A stretch of 64,000 nt of DNA from Streptomyces seoulensis (GTDB lineage: Bacteria; Actinomycetota; Actinomycetes; Streptomycetales; Streptomycetaceae): positions 5,784,353 through 5,848,352 of the forward strand of contig CP054936.1 in the NCBI GenBank assembly GCA_013364255.1, given 5' to 3'. Every line of letters starts with the position of its first letter. Within the stretch, counting starts at the first letter, position 1. The notes below the pieces were generated by a model, which made no database searches, was not told the DNA's origin, and saw nothing but the letters and a program-made list of their open reading frames with translations. Positions 33,057 to 42,250 of the stretch are shown in pieces. Both the position numbers and the translations under genes were made by a program.

Positions 33057-35168
33057 ATGTCGGAGGCGGAGCGGACGGGGGCATCCCGTCAGGACACTCG
33101 TCAGGACAACAGCGAGCGTCTTCTCGCCGGGCGGTACCGGCTGGGGGACGTGCTCGGCCGGGGCGGCATGGGCACGGTGTGGCGGGCCGAGGACGAGACC
33201 CTGGGCCGGACGGTCGCGGTCAAGGAACTGCGGTTCCCGTCCAACATCGACGAGGACGAGAAACGGCGCCTGATCACGCGCACGCTGCGCGAGGCCAAGG
33301 CCATCGCGCGGATCCGCAACACCAGCGCGGTGACCGTCTTCGACGTGGTCGACGAGGACGACCGGCCGTGGATCGTGATGGAACTGGTCGAGGGCAAGTC
33401 CCTGGCCGAGGTCATCCGCGAGGACGGCCTGCTGGAGCCGAAGCGGGCCGCCGAGGTCGGCCTCGCCGTCCTGGACGTGCTGCGCTCGGCGCACCGCCAG
33501 GGCATCCTGCACCGGGACGTGAAGCCGTCCAACGTGCTCATCGCCGAGGACGGCCGGGTCGTGCTCACCGACTTCGGCATCGCCCAAGTCGAGGGCGACC
33601 CGTCCATCACCTCGACCGGCATGCTCGTCGGCGCGCCCTCCTACATCTCCCCGGAGCGGGCCCGCGGCCACAAGCCCGGCCCCGCGGCCGACCTGTGGTC
33701 GCTCGGCGGCCTGATCTACGCAGCCGTCGAGGGCACGCCGCCCTACGACAAGGGGTCGGCGATCGCCACGCTGACCGCGGTGATGACCGAGCCGCTGGAG
33801 GAGCCGAAGAACGCCGGCCCGCTGCGGGACGTCATCTACGGCCTGCTCAACAAGGACCCGGCCGAGCGTCTCGACGACGCGGGCGCCCGGGCGATGCTCA
33901 AGGCCGTCATCGCCGCGCCCGAGGCCAGGGCGGCCGAACCGGAGCCGCCCGCGGACGCCACGAAGGTCGTCCCGCTGCCCGCCCAGCCGGACCGCCGGTC
34001 GGGCAAGGGCGGTGCGGGCGGCGGGAGTTCCGCGTCCGGCGCCGAGGCGGGCTCCGCCTCCGCTGCTGGCGGCAAGCGGGGCGAGGAGGCGTCCGACCGG
34101 CTGCGCGGAGCGCTGCGCTCGGTGCGCAAGGCGGCCGGGACGGCGGGCGCGGCCGGCGCGGCGGCCCGTGCCGGGCAGACGTCCGGCGAGACGGGCGCCG
34201 CGAGCGCGGCCGGCTCCGCCCCGGCGACCCCCGCCGACGGCGCGCCGGCCGCGGGCGCGAGCGGCGGGAACGGCGCCCCGAACGGCAAGGGCGGCGGTGC
34301 GCGGAGCGGCCGCGGCGGCTCCGGCTGGCCCGTGGTGCCGCCGCCGGACCTTGACCTGACGCCCCGGCCGGCGCCCAGGGCGCCGCTCACCGACGTGGTG
34401 CCCCGGCGGACGCTGGTGATCATCGCGGTTTTGGTGGCGCTCGCCGTGCTCGGCGTCGTCCTCGGCATCGCCCTCAGCAACGGCGGCGACGCCAAGGACG
34501 GCAAGAGCGGCGCGGCCGGCACCTCGGCCGGGGCGAGCGCGAGCGGCACCGCCAAGGGCGGCTCCGGCGGCGCCAAGAGCACGGACGGCAAGCAGACCGA
34601 CTCCGGGAAGGGCACGGCCGGGACGGCCGGTTCGAACGGCGCGACCGACGCGACGGACCCCAGCGCCGACAGCGACACGGACGACGACGCCTCCGCCTCC
34701 GGCTCCGGCAAGGACTCCGGCGCGGCTGGCGACGACGGCGCGGTGACGACGTACAAGAGCCCGCGCGGCTACTCCATCGGGCTGCCCGAGGGCTGGAAGT
34801 TCGCCTACGTCGCCGACGCGGGGGACCGGTTCACCGGCCCGGACGGGCAGAAGCTCCTGGTCGCCTGGACCTCCACGCCCAAGAGCGACCCGGTGGCCGA
34901 CTGGAAGCGGCAGGAGTCCGGCATGAAGCGCACCGGTTACGACCGCATCCGGATCGAGAAGGTGGGCTACCGCGGCTGGAACGCGGCCGACTGGGAGTTC
35001 ACCTACACCGACGGCGGCACCAAGTACCGCACGGTGGACCGCGGATTCGTCACCGACCCCCACCACGGCTACGCCCTGATGTACACGGCCAAGGCCGACG
35101 ACTGGGGCGACGACCTGCGCCGGGACACCTGGCAGACGCTGACGAAGACCTTCCAGCCCGCCAAGTGA
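33057..35168 (+). CDS. Membrane Ser/Thr protein kinase 1 of the cluster
   Basis: 703 aa. PknB-type kinase domain, residues 26-290: GRGGMG loop 34-39, K56 in VAVKEL, HRDVKPSN (catalytic D154), DFG 172-174, and SPERARG. A 150-residue Ala/Gly/Lys-rich juxtamembrane linker, one membrane helix (about 450-472), a second disordered linker, and an extracytoplasmic C-terminal domain starting GYSIGLPEGWKF with a Mog1/PsbP-like pattern. No PASTA repeats. ATG chosen for GAGGGG upstream. First of five co-directional kinase genes matching the SCO4775-SCO4779 cluster, where the kinase PkaI influences spore-wall synthesis in S. coelicolor. Confidence 0.93.
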   Translation: MSEAERTGASRQDTRQDNSERLLAGRYRLGDVLGRGGMGTVWRAEDETLGRTVAVKELRFPSNIDEDEKRRLITRTLREAKAIARIRNTSAVTVFDVVDEDDRPWIVMELVEGKSLAEVIREDGLLEPKRAAEVGLAVLDVLRSAHRQGILHRDVKPSNVLIAEDGRVVLTDFGIAQVEGDPSITSTGMLVGAPSYISPERARGHKPGPAADLWSLGGLIYAAVEGTPPYDKGSAIATLTAVMTEPLEEPKNAGPLRDVIYGLLNKDPAERLDDAGARAMLKAVIAAPEARAAEPEPPADATKVVPLPAQPDRRSGKGGAGGGSSASGAEAGSASAAGGKRGEEASDRLRGALRSVRKAAGTAGAAGAAARAGQTSGETGAASAAGSAPATPADGAPAAGASGGNGAPNGKGGGARSGRGGSGWPVVPPPDLDLTPRPAPRAPLTDVVPRRTLVIIAVLVALAVLGVVLGIALSNGGDAKDGKSGAAGTSAGASASGTAKGGSGGAKSTDGKQTDSGKGTAGTAGSNGATDATDPSADSDTDDDASASGSGKDSGAAGDDGAVTTYKSPRGYSIGLPEGWKFAYVADAGDRFTGPDGQKLLVAWTSTPKSDPVADWKRQESGMKRTGYDRIRIEKVGYRGWNAADWEFTYTDGGTKYRTVDRGFVTDPHHGYALMYTAKADDWGDDLRRDTWQTLTKTFQPAK

Positions 35169-35346
35169 GGCGACCGGGGCCGCCTCCCCACGGGCCCCGG
35201 CGCACGCTTTTCACGGCGACGAGATCCGGCATCCTCTCTTTGCGAGTTGCCTCCGGCACGTATCGTGAGTGGTTGCGGTCCGTAAGCAGCGGGAACGGGC
35301 CGTACAGCGAACGGAATTGACCGACCGTGCGGCCGGGGGAGGCAAC

Positions 35347-38300
35347 GTGGACGACTATGCGGGCCGGGTTCTCGCCGACCGCTACCGCCTGCCGCTGCCC
35401 CCGTCCGACGAGTACGAGCTCACCGAGACCCGGGCCTTCGACACCTACAGCGGTCAGGAAGTCCTGCTGCGGCAGGTGCCGTTGCCCGAGGTGGTCGAGG
35501 CGGAGGTGCTCGACGCGGACGGGCTGCCCGACGGCTTCGCCCCCCGGGACGGCGCGATCCGGCGGCCCCCGGGGCGCTCCGGCCACCCGACGCGCGGCAC
35601 GGGCCCGGCCGCCGCCGCGCGCGGGACCGGTTCCGCCACCCGGCGGCCCGCCGACCCGGCGGTGCGGCGGGCGGTGGAGGCGGCCCAGGCCGCGGCCCGC
35701 ATCCCCGACCACCCCCGGCTCGACCAGGTCTTCGACGTGTTCGCCGAGGGCGGTTCGCTGTGGATCGCCAGCGAGCTGGTGGCCGCGCGGCCGCTGGCGG
35801 CCCTGCTGGCGGAGCAGCCGCTGACGCCGTACCGGGCGGCCGAGGTCGCCTCCGACATACTCATGGCGCTGCGCGTGCTGCACGGCCACGGCTGGGTGCA
35901 CCGCAACATCACCGCCCGCACGGTCCTCGTCTGCGACGACGGCCGGGTGATGCTGACCGGCCTCGCCGTCGGCGCGGCGGAGGAGGCCCTGTGCGGCTAC
36001 GACCCGGTACCGCCCCAGGACGACGAGACGGGCGACAGGGCCGGCACGGCCGACGGGAGGGGCGCGGCCGGTGAGCTGCCGGCTGCCGGGCCGGGCCCGG
36101 GCCACGGAAGGCGACCGGACGGCTACGGCACCCGGTCCGGCGCCGGGTACGGGGACGGGCCGGAGCGCGGTTCCGGAGCATCCGGGGTGGGCTACGGGGA
36201 CGGCTCGGGGCGTGCTTCCGGGGGACCCGGGGCCGGCTACGGAGCCGGGCCGGGACGCGGTTCCGGAGGTCCCGGGGCCGGTGGGCGCGGCGAGCCCGGA
36301 CCGTACGGAGGCGGCGGCTCCCGTGGGCCCGGCGGGCAAGGGCCGTACGGCGGCTCCGGCGGGCCGGCGCGGCACGGCGGACCGGGGCACGGGGCGGACG
36401 CGGGGTTCACCGGCGTCGGCGACGCGGGCGGCGCGGGCCGTCCCGGCGGGGGCCGCGGAAGCGCGCCGGACCCGGCCGGCGGTGCACCGCGCCCCGAGGG
36501 ATACCCCGGCCCCGGACCGTACGGGGCCGAGGGCCACGGCGGCGGCGCGAGCGGCGCCCCGGGCGACACCGGAGGCGCGGGCGACACCGGGGGCGCGGGC
36601 GGCGCGCGTGGCGCCGGTGGCGCGGCAGGACCCGGTGACGCCGCAGGCGCCGCCGGTCCCGCCGGTCCCGCCGTGGACCCCGAGGCCGCGCGCCGTGCCG
36701 CGATCGAGGCGCGGGCCGCCGGCGCGCTGCCGCCGGCCGCGGGCGACACGGCGAAGGGCGCCGCGGCGCCGGGCGAGCTGGTGCCGCGTACTCCGGCGAC
36801 CGGCGGGGACGTACGCGCCGCGCGCGCCGGGGCGATCGCCGCGTACCGCGCGGGCGCGCGGGCGGCCGCGCGGGTGCAGGAGGCGCAGCAGGGCGCGCGC
36901 GCCGCGCTGCCCGGCGCCCGGCCGCCCGCCGAGGACGAGCACCTCGGCACCCCGCCGGGCCGGATAGCCGACCCGTACGGCGTCCGCCCCACCCCCTGGA
37001 ACACCGGCGCGGCGACCCCGCCCGGCACCGACGACGACCCGCCGGACCAGGGACGTACGGCCGCCCCGCCCGCCGCGTCCGAGGGCGCCCTGCCGGACCG
37101 CGCGCTGCCCCCCGCCCGCCTCCCCGCCCCCGGCGAACACCCGGTCCCCGCCTCGCCGGGCGGCGGCGCCGCCGACGAGCCCGCCGCCGTACCGCCGCCC
37201 GCGCGCTGGGACGAACCCGCCGGGGCGGCGTCCGCGCGGCGCGGCCCCGGGACCGCGCTGGCGGCCGAGCGGGCGCGGCAGGCGCGGATGACCGTGGTCG
37301 GGCCGGTGACCGAGCGGTGGGCGCCCGAACAGGCCGGGCCGGTGCACGAGAACTGGCAGCTGGCCGCGCCGATCGGCCCCGCCACCGACCTGTGGGCGCT
37401 GGGCGCGCTGCTGTTCCGGGCCGTACAGGGGCACGCGCCCTACCCGGAGGACTCGACCGCCGAACTGGTGCAGCTGGTGTGCGCGGAGCCGCCCGCCTTC
37501 GCCGAGGAGTGCGGGGCGCTGCGCCCGGTGGTGGAGTCGCTGCTGCGTCAGGACCCCACCGAGCGCCTCGACTTCGAGGAGCTGGGCGGCTGGCTGCGCT
37601 CGCTGGTGCGCTCCGCGCCCGAACCGGAGGCCGGCGCACACGTGGTGGCCGCGCCGCCCGCCGACCCCGCCCGGCTGCCCGTCATACGCCGCCGCGGTGA
37701 ACTGGTGCGCCGGCGCCGCGCCGGACTGCCCGCCCACCACGGACGGCACAAGCGCTCCCGTGGCCGGACCGGTTCGCCGCGCAGCCTCGGCCGCGTGCTG
37801 CTCCTGCTGGTGCTGCTCCTGTTGGCCGGCACGGTGGCGTACGCGATGCTGTTCCTGCCGAAGGCCGGGCAGAGTGACCGCGGCGCGACGCCCGGCGGCG
37901 ACCGCACGGGATCGGCCGGGCAGTCGGGCCCGGCGCCCTCCGAGGGCGGCGACGCCGGTGACGCGCCCGCGCCGAGCGCGACCGACGGCGGTGGCGAGAC
38001 GCCCGGTTCGGCCGCACCGCAGACCACCGGCACCGGCGCCGCCCACGGTTTCGCGCTGCGCAAGGACGCCGCCGGCTTCCAGCTCGCCGTCCCCGACGGC
38101 TGGACCCGCACCCCGAAGAACACCCAGGGCCAAGTGACGTACGCCAAGGGCGACTTCGAGCTGATCGTGGTTCCCGGCCGGGACAGCGCCGCCGAGTTCG
38201 GCAGCGATCCGATGGCCTACCAGCGTGAGCGCGAAGGGGAGTTGCAGGCCTACCGCTCCTCCAGCTGGGCCACCTCCTCCGGGCTGCGCACCATCCAGGT

Positions 38301-38493
38301 GGGCGGACGGACCATGGCGGAGGGGCAGTTCACCTGGAACGACGCGGGCGGACGCGAGCTGTTCGTGCGCAACGTCGCCATCCTCCTGAACGGCCGTTAC
38401 CACGTGCTCCAGGTGCGCGGCCCCGCGGCGCAGCGCGACAAGGTCGACCAGGTGTACGAGCAGGCGTCGGCCAGTTACCGGTACACCGGCTGA
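35347..38493 (+). CDS. Membrane pseudokinase with a large Gly-rich insertion
   Basis: 1048 aa. The kinase fold is recognisable but disabled: no glycine loop, beta-3 Lys replaced by Arg (VLLR42), HRD reads HRN (185-187), and DFG is TGL (204-206). After that point a roughly 430-residue Gly/Ala/Pro low-complexity stretch with repeated GYGDG/GPGAGYGAGPGRGSGGPG units splits the N-lobe part from the C-lobe (TDLWALGALLFRAVQG at about 678). A membrane helix (about 816-836) and the same type of C-terminal extracytoplasmic domain follow. GTG start after GGGGGAGG. Probably a scaffold or regulator for the neighbouring active kinases. Confidence 0.88.
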   Translation: MDDYAGRVLADRYRLPLPPSDEYELTETRAFDTYSGQEVLLRQVPLPEVVEAEVLDADGLPDGFAPRDGAIRRPPGRSGHPTRGTGPAAAARGTGSATRRPADPAVRRAVEAAQAAARIPDHPRLDQVFDVFAEGGSLWIASELVAARPLAALLAEQPLTPYRAAEVASDILMALRVLHGHGWVHRNITARTVLVCDDGRVMLTGLAVGAAEEALCGYDPVPPQDDETGDRAGTADGRGAAGELPAAGPGPGHGRRPDGYGTRSGAGYGDGPERGSGASGVGYGDGSGRASGGPGAGYGAGPGRGSGGPGAGGRGEPGPYGGGGSRGPGGQGPYGGSGGPARHGGPGHGADAGFTGVGDAGGAGRPGGGRGSAPDPAGGAPRPEGYPGPGPYGAEGHGGGASGAPGDTGGAGDTGGAGGARGAGGAAGPGDAAGAAGPAGPAVDPEAARRAAIEARAAGALPPAAGDTAKGAAAPGELVPRTPATGGDVRAARAGAIAAYRAGARAAARVQEAQQGARAALPGARPPAEDEHLGTPPGRIADPYGVRPTPWNTGAATPPGTDDDPPDQGRTAAPPAASEGALPDRALPPARLPAPGEHPVPASPGGGAADEPAAVPPPARWDEPAGAASARRGPGTALAAERARQARMTVVGPVTERWAPEQAGPVHENWQLAAPIGPATDLWALGALLFRAVQGHAPYPEDSTAELVQLVCAEPPAFAEECGALRPVVESLLRQDPTERLDFEELGGWLRSLVRSAPEPEAGAHVVAAPPADPARLPVIRRRGELVRRRRAGLPAHHGRHKRSRGRTGSPRSLGRVLLLLVLLLLAGTVAYAMLFLPKAGQSDRGATPGGDRTGSAGQSGPAPSEGGDAGDAPAPSATDGGGETPGSAAPQTTGTGAAHGFALRKDAAGFQLAVPDGWTRTPKNTQGQVTYAKGDFELIVVPGRDSAAEFGSDPMAYQREREGELQAYRSSSWATSSGLRTIQVGGRTMAEGQFTWNDAGGRELFVRNVAILLNGRYHVLQVRGPAAQRDKVDQVYEQASASYRYTG

Positions 38494-38522
38494 AACCGCG
38501 CCGACCGCACCGCATCCCGCCG

Positions 38523-38549
38523 CTTGTGGGACTTGTGGGACTTGTCGGA
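38523..38549. repeat. 9-bp triplicate with adjoining inverted repeats
   Basis: CTTGTGGGA twice and CTTGTCGGA once, head to tail, followed by TTGTCG-GAAG-CGACAA and the palindrome ACTGT-C-ACAGT (to 38567). It lies in the 155-bp gap between the pseudokinase and kinase 3 genes and may be a regulatory region. Confidence 0.75.
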
Positions 38550-38648
38550 AGCGACAACTGTCACAGTGCTGTTCCCGTGCCACCCCGCCGGTTCCCTGCC
38601 GGGGAGCCGGTCCTTAGTCTGGCCCTGACAAGAGCATTGCGGGGAAAC

Positions 38649-40349
38649 GTGAATCAGATGCAGGGCCAGCTCCTCGCGGGCCGCTACCGGCTCGCCGACT
38701 CCATCGGCCGGGGCGGCATGGGGCGGGTGTGGCGCGCGCACGACGAGGTGCTGAACCGGACGGTCGCCATAAAGGAGCTGACCGCCGCGCTCTACGTCTC
38801 CGAGAGCGACCAGTCCGTCCTCCTCGCGCGCACCAGGGCGGAGGCGCGCGCGGCCGCCCGGATCAACCACTCCGCCGTCGTCACCGTGCACGACGTGCTC
38901 GAACACGACGGCCGTCCGTGGATCGTGATGGAGCTGGTCGAGGGCCGCTCGCTGGCCGACGAGGTCAAGGAAGAGGGCCGGGTGGAGCCGGCCGAGGCCG
39001 CCCGGATCGGCCTGTGGGTGCTGCGCGCGCTGCGCGCCGCGCACACCGCCGGGGTGCTGCACCGCGACGTCAAGCCAGGCAACGTCCTGCTCGGCCGGGA
39101 CGGCCGGGTCCTGCTCACCGACTTCGGCATCGCCCAGATCGAGGGCGACACCACCATCACCCGCACCGGCGAGGTCGTCGGCTCCGTCGACTACCTGGCC
39201 CCCGAGCGGGTGCGCGGCCACGACCCCGGCCCCGCCTCCGACCTGTGGGCGCTCGGCGCGACGCTCTACACGGCGGTGGAGGGGCTCTCGCCGTTCCGCC
39301 GCACCTCGCCGCTGACCACCATGCAGGCGGTCGTCGACGAGGAGCCTCGCGAGACGGAGTACGCGGGTCCGCTCGCCCCGGTGATCACCGCGCTGCTGCG
39401 CAAGGACCCCGCCCACCGCCCGGACGCCACGGCGGCCGAGCAGCTGCTCGCGGAGGCCGCGGAGGGGCGCACGCCCCGGGACGCGCAGATGTACGTGCCG
39501 ACGCGGACGGTCGGCGGCCACGGCCTGCCGGGGCCGGAGGCGGTGAGCGGGAGCACGGCCACCGGCCTCGCCGCCGGGCCGGGCCACGGCGGCACCGGTG
39601 CCACCCACGTCCAGAGTACGACGCCACACCACCCGACGGCCGTGCCGACGGCCGTCGGACCCGCGCACGCCGTCCCGGGCGGCACGGCGCCCACCCGGCG
39701 CCGCCGGCTGCGCAACCTGGCCCTCGTGGTGGTCCTCGCCGTCCTCGTCGGCGGCGGCACCGCGCTGGCGCTGCTGAAGTGGGACGCGCGCCGGGGGCAG
39801 GGCGACGGGTCGGCCGCCCACCGCTCCGGCGCGACCACGCCCGCGCCCTCCCGCACCGCGAAGACCGCGCCGGGCGGCCTGCCGGCCGGCTGGGTGCGCA
39901 AGAAGGACCCGTACGGCTTCAGCGTCGCCCTGCCCGGCGCCGACTGGAAGCGGGTGGTGTCCGACCCCGCCCTCCGCCAGGTCGACTACACCCCCGACGG
40001 CGGCGAGCACTTCATCCGCATCGCCATCGACGACTCGCCGGACTTCCCGAGCGCGCACGACCACCAGCGGGACCTGGCGGACCAGTTGCACCGGCTGGTC
40101 GACTACCGGCAGGTGAACCTGGCGGAGAACACCTTCCGCGACCGGCCGGGCTCCCGGTGGGAGTACACCTGGACCGCGCTGGCCAAGGACACCGCCTTCC
40201 CGGGGCCGCGGCACGCCGTCGAGGAGACGTACTTCTCCCGCGAGGGCGTCGAGTACGCGATCTACATGTCCTCGCCCGCGGCCGACTGGCCGCGCACGGA
40301 GAAGCAGTTCAAGACGGTGCTGCAGAGCTGGCGGCCCGGCGCCGACTGA
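38649..40349 (+). CDS. Membrane Ser/Thr protein kinase 3
   Basis: 566 aa. Complete active kinase: GRGGMG, K42 in VAIKEL, HRDVKPGN with D140, DFGIAQIEG, APERVRGHDPGPASDLW. A short linker, a membrane helix near 356-377 (LALVVVLAVLVGGGTALALL), and a C-terminal outside domain (FSVALPGADWKRV ... ADWPRTEKQFKTVLQSW) related to that of kinase 1. GTG start with a weak GGGGA site; an ATG three codons later is the alternative. Same strand as its neighbours with its own 155-bp upstream region. Confidence 0.93.
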   Translation: MNQMQGQLLAGRYRLADSIGRGGMGRVWRAHDEVLNRTVAIKELTAALYVSESDQSVLLARTRAEARAAARINHSAVVTVHDVLEHDGRPWIVMELVEGRSLADEVKEEGRVEPAEAARIGLWVLRALRAAHTAGVLHRDVKPGNVLLGRDGRVLLTDFGIAQIEGDTTITRTGEVVGSVDYLAPERVRGHDPGPASDLWALGATLYTAVEGLSPFRRTSPLTTMQAVVDEEPRETEYAGPLAPVITALLRKDPAHRPDATAAEQLLAEAAEGRTPRDAQMYVPTRTVGGHGLPGPEAVSGSTATGLAAGPGHGGTGATHVQSTTPHHPTAVPTAVGPAHAVPGGTAPTRRRRLRNLALVVVLAVLVGGGTALALLKWDARRGQGDGSAAHRSGATTPAPSRTAKTAPGGLPAGWVRKKDPYGFSVALPGADWKRVVSDPALRQVDYTPDGGEHFIRIAIDDSPDFPSAHDHQRDLADQLHRLVDYRQVNLAENTFRDRPGSRWEYTWTALAKDTAFPGPRHAVEETYFSREGVEYAIYMSSPAADWPRTEKQFKTVLQSWRPGAD

Positions 40350-40410
40350 CCGGAACGCGCCGTTCATCCTTGGCCGATCACCGCCCCGGACCGGGCCGGG
40401 CCGATGCGGC

Positions 40411-42135
40411 ATGATGGGGCGCATGGTGACCGAGGGGGACGACTTCCGGGTGATCGCGGGCCGTTACCGCCTGGAGGCCCGGCTCGGTCGCGGGGGCATG
40501 GGCATCGTGTGGCGGGCCACCGACCAGCTGCTGGCCCGTCAGGTCGCCGTGAAGGAACTGCCGTTCGACGACACCCTGTCCGCCGAGGAGTCCCGGCAGC
40601 AGCGCGACCGCACCCTGCGGGAGGCCCGCGCGGTCGCCCAGTTGCACCACCCGCACATCATCGTCGTCCACGACATAGTGGAGCAGGACGAACGCCCCTT
40701 CATCGTGATGGAGTTGGTCGACGGCGGCTCGCTGGCCGACCGGATCGCCGCGCACGGCCCGATGGCGGCGGCCGAGGCCGCCCGGATCGGCGTCGCGCTG
40801 CTGAGCGCGCTGAGCACGGCGCACGCGGCCGGGGTGCTGCACCGCGACATCAAACCGGCGAACGTGCTGCTGGAGGCCGGCACCGAGCGGGCCGTCCTCA
40901 CCGACTTCGGCATCGCCCAGGTGTCCGGCGCGACCACTCTCACCGAGACCGGCTCCTTCGTCGGCTCCCCGGAGTACACCGCGCCCGAACGGATGTCCGG
41001 CTCCAGTGCGGGCCCGCAGTCCGACCTGTGGTCGCTGGGCGCGCTGCTGTGCACGGCGCTGAGCGGCGAGTCCCCGTTCCGCCGGGACTCGCTGGGCGGC
41101 ATCCTGCACGCGGTGGTCATGGCGGAGATCCGGCCGCCCGCGCAGGCCGGGCCGCTGCTGCCCGTCGTGCGCGGGCTGCTGGAGCGCGATCCGGAGCGGC
41201 GGCTGACGGCGGCCGAGGCGGAGGGCATGCTCCGCGGCTACCTGGAGTCGGGCCGTACGCCGCAGCATCCGCCGCCCGCCCGCCACCCGCCGTTCGCGCT
41301 CTACACGCCGACCCAGCGCGTCCTGCCGCACTCGGCGGCGCCGCCCGGACCCGGCGTCCCGGAGCCGGCGCCCGTGCCCGGCACCGGCGCGCGGGCCGCG
41401 CCACCGGCCCGGTTCACCCGGCGGATGCTGGTCACCGCGCTGGTCGCGGCCGCGCTGGCCGGGGCGGGGGTGTCCGCTGCGGCGCTGCTGATGAGCGGCG
41501 ACGGCAAGGGCGGCGACGCCCCGACGAGCACGCCCCCGCACCCCGCCACGAGCGCCTCCGCGAGCCCGTCGGGCGGCTCGGCGCGCACCGAGTCCCGCAC
41601 CCGCTCGCCGGTCTCCTCGCCCCGGTCGCCGTCGTCCGTGGCGCCCGCCGGTCCGGCCGCCGACGCCACCCGGTCGGTGCCGGCCGCGCCCCCCGCGCCC
41701 TCCGGGTACCACCTGGTGCGCGACCCGGCGCGCTTCACACTGGCCGTGCCGGACGGCTTCACCCGCTCGCCGCAGGGGGCGCGGGTCTTCTACCTGTCGC
41801 CGGGCCGGACCTTCCGCATCGGCGTCAAGGTCACCGGGGCCGAGCCGGGCGGCCCGCTCGCGGTGATGCGCCGCGCGGACGCCGCGGGCCCGTCCACCAA
41901 CCCCGGCTACCACGACGGCGAGGTCACCGCCACGGCGCACACCGGCCACCCGGCCGCCCTGTGGGAGTTCACCTGGGACGGCTACAACGCGACGGAGGGG
42001 GCGCGCCACACCTACGACCTGTGCTGGGAGCGGGGCGGCCGGCTGTACGACGTGTGGGTGTCGGCGCCGGTCGGCAAGGTGCGGGAGGCGAAGGAGTACT
42101 TCGACGTCGCGGTCGACACGTTCACCGCGGGGTGA
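40411..42135 (+). CDS. Membrane Ser/Thr protein kinase 4
   Basis: 574 aa. Active-site residues intact: GRGGMG, K48 in VAVKEL, HRDIKPAN with D146, DFGIAQVSG, APERMSG. Pro/Ser-rich juxtamembrane region, one membrane helix about 341-361, Ser/Thr/Pro-rich outside linker, then the cluster-type C-terminal domain (FTLAVPDGFTRSP...). Only 61 bp separate it from kinase 3, so the two may be co-transcribed. The ATG at 40411 is used; an in-frame ATG at 40423 is equally plausible. Confidence 0.92.
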   Translation: MMGRMVTEGDDFRVIAGRYRLEARLGRGGMGIVWRATDQLLARQVAVKELPFDDTLSAEESRQQRDRTLREARAVAQLHHPHIIVVHDIVEQDERPFIVMELVDGGSLADRIAAHGPMAAAEAARIGVALLSALSTAHAAGVLHRDIKPANVLLEAGTERAVLTDFGIAQVSGATTLTETGSFVGSPEYTAPERMSGSSAGPQSDLWSLGALLCTALSGESPFRRDSLGGILHAVVMAEIRPPAQAGPLLPVVRGLLERDPERRLTAAEAEGMLRGYLESGRTPQHPPPARHPPFALYTPTQRVLPHSAAPPGPGVPEPAPVPGTGARAAPPARFTRRMLVTALVAAALAGAGVSAAALLMSGDGKGGDAPTSTPPHPATSASASPSGGSARTESRTRSPVSSPRSPSSVAPAGPAADATRSVPAAPPAPSGYHLVRDPARFTLAVPDGFTRSPQGARVFYLSPGRTFRIGVKVTGAEPGGPLAVMRRADAAGPSTNPGYHDGEVTATAHTGHPAALWEFTWDGYNATEGARHTYDLCWERGGRLYDVWVSAPVGKVREAKEYFDVAVDTFTAG

Positions 42136-42250
42136 GGCGCGGGGCGCGGACGGGTGCGGCGCGGGCCCGTACGGCGCGGTACGTCACGGGTCTGTGACCG
42201 CCTGGCCGGCACGGTGGAGCGTACGCCGGTGGTCGCGGTATGGATGGACC

